In this document: positions 5,053 through 9,898 of the stretch, one piece after another | Position numbering within the stretch: position 1 is the stretch's first letter | Layout of the letters: the number at the start of each line of letters is the position of its first letter | DNA from: Chloroflexota bacterium | Lineage (GTDB): Bacteria; Chloroflexota; Dehalococcoidia; Tepidiformales; Tepidiformaceae | NCBI GenBank assembly: GCA_025350285.1 | Contig: JANXYE010000099.1 | Coordinates: forward strand, 1 to 9,898 | DNA: 9,898 bases | Direction: 5' to 3' | The notes under the pieces: generated by a model | What the model was told of the DNA's origin: nothing | The model's input: the letters and a program-made list of their open reading frames with translations, nothing else | Databases searched by the model: none | Made by a program: the position numbers and the translations under genes

Positions 5053-5871
5053 TTAGGTCCGGAATACCGGCTTGCGTTTCTCCACCAGCGCCGAGACGCC
5101 CTCGCTGTATTGCGGGCCTTTCGCCATCTGGTTGAGAAGCGCCTCGGCGTCTTCGATGGCCGCGCCCACGCCCCGGTGGAGGTCGGCGTAAACCTGCCGT
5201 TTCGTTTCGCGCACCGAGGCGGGCGAAGTGTTCTCGGCGAGCGTCCGTGCGTACGTGTATGTGTGCGGCAGCAGCTCCTCCGCCGGGAGCACCGCGTTCA
5301 CGAGCCCGATGCGCTCCGCCTCCTCCGCGAGGAACGTACGGCTCGTGAGCAGCAAGTCGTTCGCGCGTGTGAGGCCGATAAGCCGCGGCAGCAGCCACGA
5401 AAGGCCGTACTCCGCGGGCAACCCGAGCTTGCCGTGCGCGGTCGTGAACTTCGCCCCCTCGGCCGCGAACCGGATATCGGCGAAGCAGGCTAGCACGAGC
5501 CCGACTCCGGCCGCCGGACCGTTGATCGCCGCGATCACTGGCTTCGTCAGGCCGAAGTGGAAGGCGAAGTTGTGGTCGAACTCGGGCGAGACGCCGTAGC
5601 CCGGGTTGGCCATCTCCGCTGGCGTGCCCGGGTCGTAGCCGCCTTTTTCGAGGTGGCCCTCCAGCGCCTGCGAATCGGCCCCGGCGCAGAAGCCCCGCCC
5701 CTCGCCGGTCACGACGATCACTCCAACCGACTCGTCCGCCTCGGCCTGGGCGATGGCCCAGCGGTACTCGGCGTGCATCCGGCCGGTCCAGGCGTTCAGG
5801 CGGTGCGGGCGGCTGAGCGTGACCGTAGCCACGTGCCGCTCGACCGCGTACTTCACGACTTTGAGTTCCAT
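5053..5871 (-). CDS. Crotonase-fold enzyme (enoyl-CoA hydratase/isomerase family)
   Basis: A 272-aa protein of normal length, ATG preceded by GGAGAG (5876-5881) with a 4-nt gap. The family acts on acyl-CoA thioesters, holding the carbonyl in an oxyanion hole. Visible signatures: RPHRLNAWTGRM (21-32), VIVVTGEGRGFCAGAD (51-66, first oxyanion amide), KPVIAAINGPAAGVGLVLACFADIRFAAEGAKFT (110-143, second amide), LGLPAEYGLSWLLPRLIG (149-166) and SRTFLAEEAERIGLVNAVLP (177-196). The two catalytic glutamates of classical hydratases (rat E144 and E164) align with V126 and H146, so simple hydratase activity is doubtful. E154 in LPAE matches the acid found in several other crotonases, so an isomerase or another reaction is possible. 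An extra loop (about 68-105) follows the CAGAD motif. Divergent from the GGDEF-like gene; the LLM gene follows. Confidence 0.9.
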   Translation of the reverse strand: MELKVVKYAVERHVATVTLSRPHRLNAWTGRMHAEYRWAIAQAEADESVGVIVVTGEGRGFCAGADSQALEGHLEKGGYDPGTPAEMANPGYGVSPEFDHNFAFHFGLTKPVIAAINGPAAGVGLVLACFADIRFAAEGAKFTTAHGKLGLPAEYGLSWLLPRLIGLTRANDLLLTSRTFLAEEAERIGLVNAVLPAEELLPHTYTYARTLAENTSPASVRETKRQVYADLHRGVGAAIEDAEALLNQMAKGPQYSEGVSALVEKRKPVFRT

Positions 5872-5888
5872 GCGACTCTCCGGTCGCC

Positions 5889-5894
5889 ATGATA
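5889..5894 (-). promoter_or_regulatory. -10 hexamer before crotonase gene
   Basis: TATCAT on the minus strand, five of six matches to TATAAT, lies 17 nt before the ATG and would give a leader of about 11 nt containing GGAGAG. No clear -35 was found. Confidence 0.4.
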
Positions 5895-5942
5895 GCGTCC
5901 CGGCCCCGGCGGAGCGCTTGCGAAGATTTCGCCGCCTGATCT

Positions 5943-5981
5943 GTGACTAACGGGTGAACGTGACGATATACGGGGTATACG
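5943..5981 (+). promoter_or_regulatory. Possible promoter and TATAC/GTATA dyad before GGDEF-like gene
   Basis: GTGACT (5943-5948, four matches to TTGACA) and TATACG (5967-5972) are 18 bp apart. TATAC-GGG-GTATA (5967-5979) is a 5-bp dyad, and a second TATACG lies at 5976-5981. It is an AT-rich island in a GC-rich spacer between divergent genes, and a leader of about 35-40 nt would carry the strong ribosome site. Confidence 0.35.
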
Positions 5982-6013
5982 CCGCTCAAGGCGTGCTGGC
6001 CGGAGGTGGCCGA

Positions 6014-6646
6014 ATGGTACCGTTGTCGTTGGTTCTCGTGATGGTCGCTGCCGCGGCCGTGGCTGCGGCACTGTTCTTCCGCAAGCGCGCGACCGTCGCC
6101 CGGCAGGAAGTCGCTCGTCTCGACACCGAGGTGCGCGGCCTCCGGCGCGTCGCAACCGGCGACCCGCTGACCGGTCTCGGTACGCACGACCGGCTCCTGG
6201 AGAACGGCGTTCGCCTCATCGCCAAGCACCAACGCTGGGGCTCGGGGTTCTCGCTCGCGCTGATCGAAGTGGCCCTCCCGGGCAAGCGCGCGCCCGAGCT
6301 GAAGCCGCCCGCTATCGCTCGCATCGCCGAGACCCTGCGAGACGCCGCGCGGACGGAAGACTACATCTACCGCATCAGCCCGCAGACGTTCGCCGCGCTG
6401 CTTGTGGAGTGCGATCTCGCCGGAGCTCGGGCGTGCGCGGAACGCGTGCGCGCGGCTCTCAGCAGCCTGCCGATCCCCAGCGGTGGCGGAACGACCTCGC
6501 TCGCCGTGATTTGCGGTGTCGCCGAGTGGAAGAAGGAGATGGGCACGGTGGAACGCCTCCTCGCCGCCGCCGATGAAGACGCCGGCGCCTACGAGGATGC
6601 GCTCACGCGGGAACGGGCGTTGTGGGGCGACGGCCAGGTGGCGTAA
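6014..6646 (+). CDS. Membrane-anchored degenerate GGDEF-domain protein
   Basis: A 210-aa protein. The ATG at 6014 is chosen because GGAGGTGG (6002-6009) precedes it closely and because it begins with a single membrane helix (residues about 3-22, VPLSLVLVMVAAAAVAAALFF) followed by RKR. An upstream in-frame GTG at 5954 lacks both. Residues 28-47 form a short charged helix, then DPLTGLG (50-56) opens a GGDEF domain. The active-site loop is SPQTF (122-126) after YRI, where active cyclases have GGDEF after R-Y/W. The metal-site strand reads LALIEVALPG in place of a DxDxFK motif. ACAERVRAAL (140-149), TSLAVICGVAEW (161-172) and RLLAAADEDAGAYEDA (181-196) are the usual later helices and strands. Diguanylate cyclase activity is therefore not expected; a binding, scaffold or sensory role facing the cytoplasm is inferred. 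Confidence 0.8.
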   Translation: MVPLSLVLVMVAAAAVAAALFFRKRATVARQEVARLDTEVRGLRRVATGDPLTGLGTHDRLLENGVRLIAKHQRWGSGFSLALIEVALPGKRAPELKPPAIARIAETLRDAARTEDYIYRISPQTFAALLVECDLAGARACAERVRAALSSLPIPSGGGTTSLAVICGVAEWKKEMGTVERLLAAADEDAGAYEDALTRERALWGDGQVA

Positions 6647-6650
6647 GGTG

Positions 6651-7592
6651 CTATGCCTCACCCAAAAGGAACCGCTTCGGTACATCAACCGTCATCGTGT
6701 GGATGTCCTCGGCGCTCACACCCGACGCCAGCATCGCGGGGATGGCCACCGTGCTCAGGTGCAGGTAGCGCGTCGGACTCGAAGGCGTGTAGCCCGGCCG
6801 CCCCTTGAGCACGTGCGTCGGCGCGTGGTCGTGCCCCAGCATCAAGCGCTCTACCCAGCCCCGCTCGATGAGCGCCTTCACGGTCTCGTTGCGCTGCTCC
6901 CAGTTGGGCCGGCCCGGGCCGCCGGGGTAGCGGTCCATCGAGAGGTACACCCCGGCCTTTAATAGCGCCTCCAGGTAGCCGACATCCGTGCTGTCGCCGC
7001 TGTGTCCGATGGCGATGCGGTCCATCGGCGCCCCTTCGAGTGCGAACAGCTCGACCTGGCGGCGGCCCACCTGCTCCGGCGCCCAGTGGTGCGTGCTGAT
7101 TGGCGTGCCGGTGCGTTTACATGCGCGCGCCGCCCCGCGCAGCACGCGCTCGCCCTCCGGCGTGACGCCGCCAACGTCGTTCGCGACCTTGATCACGCCC
7201 GCTTTGATCCCGGTCTCTTCGATGCCAATTTCAATCTCGTGGACGAAGATATCGGCGATGTCGTCCAGTTCGCGCGCCCAGAACGAACGTGGCACATCCC
7301 GCCAGATGCCCGTCGCCGCCACGATATGCATGCCGGTTTCGCGCGCAACATCGCGCATGAACGTGACATCCCGGCCGAGGTCCGGCGTGGTTAGTTCGAT
7401 GATCGTGCCCACGCCACCCGCTTTCGCTTCGCTCAGTTCGCGGATGGCGTTGGTGCGCGTTGCTTCCCAATCGAAGCGCCAGGGATAGTGGCGGGCGTCG
7501 TTGCCCATGGACAGGGAGACGTGCTCGTGGCTGAGGGTAAACCCGAGCCGCGAAGCTTCGACGGGCCCGAGGACGGTTTCGACGGTAGGCAC
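6651..7592 (-). CDS. Phosphotriesterase-like metallohydrolase (PTE/lactonase family)
   Basis: A 313-aa amidohydrolase-superfamily protein of typical length with a GTG start; AAGGAG lies 7 nt upstream (7600-7605). All metal ligands of the binuclear site are visible: LSHEHV (H22, H24), GVIKVA with the lysine that is carboxylated in the family (K135), STHHW (H168/H169), IGHSGD (H197) and LGHDHAP (D255). The ends, TVETVLGPVEASRLGFTLSHEH and DIHTMTVDVPKRFLLGEA, also fit phosphotriesterase-related proteins and PLL-type lactonases. The family hydrolyses lactones, carboxyl esters and, in some members, phosphotriesters; the native substrate is not readable, and a lactone is the more common physiological guess. 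The start has its own -10-like TAGAAT. The gene converges on the GGDEF-like gene with only 4 nt between stop codons, and follows the HEPN gene by 57 bp on the same strand. Confidence 0.9.
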   Translation of the reverse strand: MPTVETVLGPVEASRLGFTLSHEHVSLSMGNDARHYPWRFDWEATRTNAIRELSEAKAGGVGTIIELTTPDLGRDVTFMRDVARETGMHIVAATGIWRDVPRSFWARELDDIADIFVHEIEIGIEETGIKAGVIKVANDVGGVTPEGERVLRGAARACKRTGTPISTHHWAPEQVGRRQVELFALEGAPMDRIAIGHSGDSTDVGYLEALLKAGVYLSMDRYPGGPGRPNWEQRNETVKALIERGWVERLMLGHDHAPTHVLKGRPGYTPSSPTRYLHLSTVAIPAMLASGVSAEDIHTMTVDVPKRFLLGEA

Positions 7593-7613
7593 AGGCGGAC
7601 TCCTTGGGGCGGA

Positions 7614-7619
7614 ATTCTA
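7614..7619 (-). promoter_or_regulatory. -10 hexamer before phosphotriesterase-like gene
   Basis: TAGAAT on the minus strand (five of six matches to TATAAT) lies 21 nt before the GTG, giving a leader of about 15 nt that holds AAGGAG. No -35 at a good distance is visible. It would separate this gene from the HEPN cassette upstream. Confidence 0.45.
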
Positions 7620-7649
7620 CGCGAACGCCGGGGAGACGCGGGCGTCATG

Positions 7650-8018
7650 TCAGCGAGGGAGCCGCGACCAGTCCGGGCCGAGGAGACGCGCGACCTCCTT
7701 CGCCGTGGAAATTGATGTCCGCGCCGCCGATGCCGTGACGCGGATCTCGGTGTCGTAGTCCGACGCTTCGCGGTCGCGCGCCAGCTCCGACAACATCTTT
7801 GAGGCGGTCGCCCGGCGCACGCGGAGCGCCCGGACCACGGCCGTGTGATCGTTGCGTGAACCTGACCGATTGAGGAGCCCATCGTGCTCCAGCGAGAGCA
7901 GTGACTTGAGCCAGACCGCGTAATAAGCCCTGGACACCGCCGTCCGGAGCGAAGCTTCGGAGCCTTCCGCCCGGAGCAGGTCTGCCGTGCCCAGCCAGTT
8001 GAGCGGGTCAAAGGCCAC
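7650..8018 (-). CDS. HEPN-domain protein (possible RNase toxin)
   Basis: A 122-aa protein with a GTG start overlapping the upstream gene by 11 nt. It reads as an all-helical HEPN domain of the UPF0332-like kind: a first helix NWLGTADLLRAEG, then SLRTAVSRAYYAVWLKSLL (23-41) with the R-x4-R-AYYA signature, then a polar segment R51-x6-H58 (RSGSRNDH) leading into TAVVRALR, then LSELARDREASDYD (76-89) matching the R-x2-ADY pattern, and a last helix SISTAKEVARLL. HEPN domains use an R-x4-6-H motif as an RNase active site in toxins and defence proteins; R51/H58 would fit, and R55, N56 or D57 might take part. Others in the superfamily only bind nucleotides or proteins. The partner upstream is not a recognisable nucleotidyltransferase, unlike the MNT-HEPN pairs. 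No Shine-Dalgarno is seen, so translational coupling is likely. Confidence 0.72.
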   Translation of the reverse strand: MAFDPLNWLGTADLLRAEGSEASLRTAVSRAYYAVWLKSLLSLEHDGLLNRSGSRNDHTAVVRALRVRRATASKMLSELARDREASDYDTEIRVTASAARTSISTAKEVARLLGPDWSRLPR

Positions 8019-8403
8019 GGGCTGATTCGCTGAACGTCACACTCAAAACGCCCTCCCGGACTTCGGGATAGCACTCGACGGCACGCTCGTAAGCGGCGAT
8101 GAAGAGGCCGAGGGGGAGCCGGCCCGGAATGGGCGACGTTGCCCCGACAAGAACGAGGTCCCGCCACGCCGGGTCTTCCCGGCTCTGCCAGCCACCCAAC
8201 TGCGTGATCAGCGACGCCGCGCCCTCTCTTGCCAATTCCTCGCAGACGGCCTTGAGCCCCCGCAGGTCGATCCAGGGGCGGACATCGAGGGCCGACTCCA
8301 GCACCTCGACCTCCTGCCCGAGCGGCGCGAGGGCGTCGCGGATGTCGTCGAAGGCGTGAGCGCGCGCGGCGGGCGCGTCTGCTATCGGGAGAGCTGTCGC
8401 CAT
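8008..8403 (-). CDS. Unrecognised 131-aa partner of the HEPN protein
   Basis: I do not recognise the family. The ATG at 8403 is chosen because TATGAT lies exactly 6 nt upstream, a leaderless arrangement; the longer frame to 8508 begins with a cysteine-rich stretch that looks untranslated. The protein is soluble and acidic. It starts with a helix-prone half (AHAFDDIRDALAPLG, residues 15-29, and LRGLKAVCEELAREGAASLITQL, 48-69). It continues with DPAWRDLVLVGATSPIPG (77-94), a strand-like segment, a helix LGLFIAAYERAVECYPEV (99-115) and a final strand VLSVTFSES. There is no G-S-x(7-9)-D-x-D nucleotidyltransferase motif, no zinc site and no DNA-binding HTH that I can see. The 11-nt overlap with the HEPN gene suggests that the two products work together, with an antitoxin role the obvious guess by analogy. 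Confidence 0.65.
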   Translation of the reverse strand: MATALPIADAPAARAHAFDDIRDALAPLGQEVEVLESALDVRPWIDLRGLKAVCEELAREGAASLITQLGGWQSREDPAWRDLVLVGATSPIPGRLPLGLFIAAYERAVECYPEVREGVLSVTFSESARGL

Positions 8404-8409
8404 CGGTGA

Positions 8410-8415
8410 ATCATA
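8410..8415 (-). promoter_or_regulatory. -10 hexamer, leaderless start of the HEPN cassette
   Basis: TATGAT on the minus strand (five of six matches to TATAAT) with 6 nt (TCACCG) before the ATG at 8403. Transcription would start at or within 1 nt of the start codon. There is no Shine-Dalgarno, and no clear -35. Confidence 0.55.
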
Positions 8416-8515
8416 CCATCGCGCCCGAGTCACATCGGCCTCGGAGCGACGAGCCATCCGGACGAGGGCGCGAGATAGCGGTCCGGGTAGACAGCACGAA
8501 CAGGCCAACCGTCAT

Positions 8516-8586
8516 CGCTGAAGCGAGAGCTGCACAGCGGAACCGATAGCGCATTGCGCCTCCACCCCCTCAGACGCGCTTCAGCG
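8516..8586. repeat. 10-bp inverted repeat around a short palindrome
   Basis: CGCTGAAGCG (8516-8525) and CGCTTCAGCG (8577-8586) are perfect inverted copies 51 bp apart. Each is itself nearly palindromic (CGCT-N2-AGCG). Between them lies GCGCATTGCGC (8549-8559), an 11-nt palindrome. The set falls between the lipoprotein stop codon and the HEPN cassette promoter. It could be a pair of operator half-sites or a branched structure at the lipoprotein 3' end. There is no T-run. Otherwise the 197 bp from 8404 to 8600 hold no gene I can support. Confidence 0.35.
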
Positions 8587-8600
8587 CCAGTGCGTTCCCG

Positions 8601-9854
8601 CTAATTGCACTGATCGAATCCGCCGATGTATGGCGGCACGGTTATCGACTTCCCATCCGGAGACCATTCGAACCCGAACGGTCCGTGCACTTCCGTAGCG
8701 ATGCGCCGCGCCGGGGACGCGCCATCACTGGCGGCCACCCAAAGCTCCTTGCCCCGCGTGAACCCGACCCGTGAGGCGTCTGGCGAGAACTTCGTGACGA
8801 GCGCGCTGCCCGGCGTGACCACGCGCACGCCGCCGTCCAGCGTGCCGATGACGAGCGCCCAGTTCGGCCCGCAATAGTCGCGTTGCATCAGCACGGAGAC
8901 ACCGTCGCGCGAGAAGTCGGGCGGCCCGTAGGCGTCAGCGAACGCTCGCACTTCCTGCCCGCTATCCAGCCCGACGACGTATGTGGTTGAGGGCAGGATG
9001 CGCGATCCGGGCTTCGCTTCCATGCCGAAGACGGCGTACGCCACGTAACGGCCGTTGCCGTCGATCGCCACAGGCCCCGCTCCAGGCCGGCTCGTGAACT
9101 GGCTGGTGACCGCGAAATCGTTCCCCGGGACGAGCACGCGGACCGTGGCGGCGTCGCGGTAGCTCGCCTGTTCCACTGTGACGAGCCGTCCATCGGAGAC
9201 CCAGCGGGCATCGACGAACGCCCCGGCGATGGCGCGTTGCGCCCCGCCCGTCGTCATGATCCGGATAGCGGTGGCGCTCGCTCCGTAAACGACGGACTTC
9301 CCATCGGGTGACCAGCGTACCCATGGGGCCATCTTGACGAGGTCGCCGCCCGGCACGGTCTTATCCTGCTGGAGCAGCTTGCCGGCGCTATCCACGATGA
9401 TGAACCCGTCCGCGCAGACGGCGGCCACTTGAGCGCCACTGGGCGACCAGGCGACCCCCGCGCACCGCACATTCCAGAGGGCCGTGCGCGCGCCCGTTGC
9501 GACGTCGATGATGCTCGGATTGTCGCCGGGTACGGCGAGCCTGGTGCTGTTTGGTGACCACGCCCCACCCGAACCCTGGCCGTATGCGACATCGAGGGCA
9601 CGGTTGTCCCCGGTTGCGACCGTGATGAGGCGCAGCTTGAGCCGCTCATCAATGGTCGTCGTCGGGGACGCAGTTGGAGCTGGGGCTGTTCGGGTGGCGG
9701 TCGCAACCGGGGTCTCCGCGACAACGGTCGTGCCGGTTGCCTGCGTCGCGGACGGGGCGGTCGTCGGTGCTGGTCGATCGTCGTCGGAACAGGCGGCGAA
9801 CATAAACGCCGCGATCACGACGGCAGACATCATCGTACGGGAGACAACGCTCAT
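8601..9854 (-). CDS. Lipoprotein with TolB-like (PD40) beta-propeller
   Basis: A 417-aa exported protein. The ATG at 9854 has GGAG 5 nt upstream (9860-9863); an in-frame TTG at 9875 is less likely. Residues 1-22 form a lipoprotein signal (SRT, a hydrophobic stretch, lipobox FAAC with C22), then an acidic SDDD and a Thr/Ala/Pro linker (27-68) of low complexity. From about 72 on, repeated WSPDG-type blade motifs occur near residues 99-108, 136-146, 181-190, 218-227, 262-273, 313-324, 356-366 and 397-407, so a six- to eight-bladed propeller. TolB-like repeats usually serve as protein-binding platforms or sensors; no catalytic domain is attached. Cysteines at 131, 147, 328 and 416 could form disulfides outside the membrane. 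The ligand is unknown. The gene appears monocistronic, and its promoter would lie at or beyond the window edge. Confidence 0.85.
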   Translation of the reverse strand: MSVVSRTMMSAVVIAAFMFAACSDDDRPAPTTAPSATQATGTTVVAETPVATATRTAPAPTASPTTTIDERLKLRLITVATGDNRALDVAYGQGSGGAWSPNSTRLAVPGDNPSIIDVATGARTALWNVRCAGVAWSPSGAQVAAVCADGFIIVDSAGKLLQQDKTVPGGDLVKMAPWVRWSPDGKSVVYGASATAIRIMTTGGAQRAIAGAFVDARWVSDGRLVTVEQASYRDAATVRVLVPGNDFAVTSQFTSRPGAGPVAIDGNGRYVAYAVFGMEAKPGSRILPSTTYVVGLDSGQEVRAFADAYGPPDFSRDGVSVLMQRDYCGPNWALVIGTLDGGVRVVTPGSALVTKFSPDASRVGFTRGKELWVAASDGASPARRIATEVHGPFGFEWSPDGKSITVPPYIGGFDQCN

Positions 9855-9898
9855 CACTACTCCAATGGCCGCCAACGGCCACCTTCCAGGATGCCGGT

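Noticed and set aside
4101..5135. Plus-strand frame of 344 codons opposite the LLM gene
   Set aside because: Antisense to a well-supported oxidoreductase; the translation is rich in His/Arg with no recognisable fold.
5954..6013. GTG start 20 codons upstream for the GGDEF-like gene
   Set aside because: It has no ribosome site and would place 20 residues in front of the membrane helix, whereas GGAGGTGG directly precedes the ATG at 6014.
4691..6688. Minus-strand frame of 665 codons across the crotonase gene, repeat unit and GGDEF-like gene
   Set aside because: It spans recognised genes in other frames and an intergenic repeat, and has the Arg/Gly/Ala/His-rich look of an out-of-frame reading.
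8008..8403. HEPN partner as a minimal nucleotidyltransferase (MNT) antitoxin
   Set aside because: The GS-x(7-9)-DxD motif is missing anywhere in the 131 residues.
8404..8508. N-terminal extension of the HEPN partner (start at 8508)
   Set aside because: It would bury the TATGAT box in the coding region and add a cysteine/arginine-rich segment unlike the rest of the protein.

Overview
The window is GC-rich, gene-dense bacterial chromosome. No rRNA, tRNA, CRISPR array, transposase or phage gene was seen. It is probably from a Chloroflexota-like bacterium (moderate to low confidence). That reading rests on several traits together: a small CPLPxC-type cysteine cluster/HTH protein, an F420-type luciferase-like oxidoreductase, an Uma2 nuclease, a Thr/Ala/Pro-linker lipoprotein with a TolB-like propeller, and a mix of leaderless and Shine-Dalgarno-led genes. 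No single gene fixes the taxon.

Left part (1-3533). The end of CTP synthase (pyrG) runs rightward and meets a leftward 97-aa Cys4/HTH protein. That protein diverges from an Fpg/Nei-type DNA glycosylase. The 164-bp divergent spacer carries a GAAC-N4-GTTC LexA-type box inside a plausible promoter for the small protein, a near-palindrome, a perfect 21-bp dyad just upstream of the glycosylase, and a -10-like hexamer 6 nt from the glycosylase ATG. An Uma2-family nuclease and an acetyl-CoA hydrolase/4-hydroxybutyrate CoA-transferase-type enzyme follow on the same strand. Both lack a Shine-Dalgarno and have a -10-like hexamer almost touching the start codon.

Middle (3534-6646). A 357-bp convergent gap holds no credible gene but several inverted repeats. 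Next comes a leftward pair: a crotonase-fold enzyme, then an LLM-class (probably F420-dependent) oxidoreductase. Between them is a 124-bp unit bounded by two inverted copies of a 30-nt hairpin repeat whose stems differ by compensatory changes. Diverging from the crotonase is a membrane-anchored protein with a degenerate GGDEF domain.

Right part (6651-9854, all leftward). A phosphotriesterase/lactonase-type metallohydrolase ends 4 nt from the GGDEF gene. Upstream of it is a two-gene cassette of an unrecognised 131-aa protein overlapping a HEPN-fold protein by 11 nt, shaped like a toxin-antitoxin pair. Last is a lipoprotein with a TolB-like propeller.

The CoA-transferase, crotonase, LLM oxidoreductase and amidohydrolase-superfamily hydrolase could serve one catabolic theme (lactone or acyl-CoA breakdown), but they do not form a single operon. 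The best candidates for something new are the LexA-box-controlled Cys4/HTH protein, the HEPN cassette and the covarying hairpin element.
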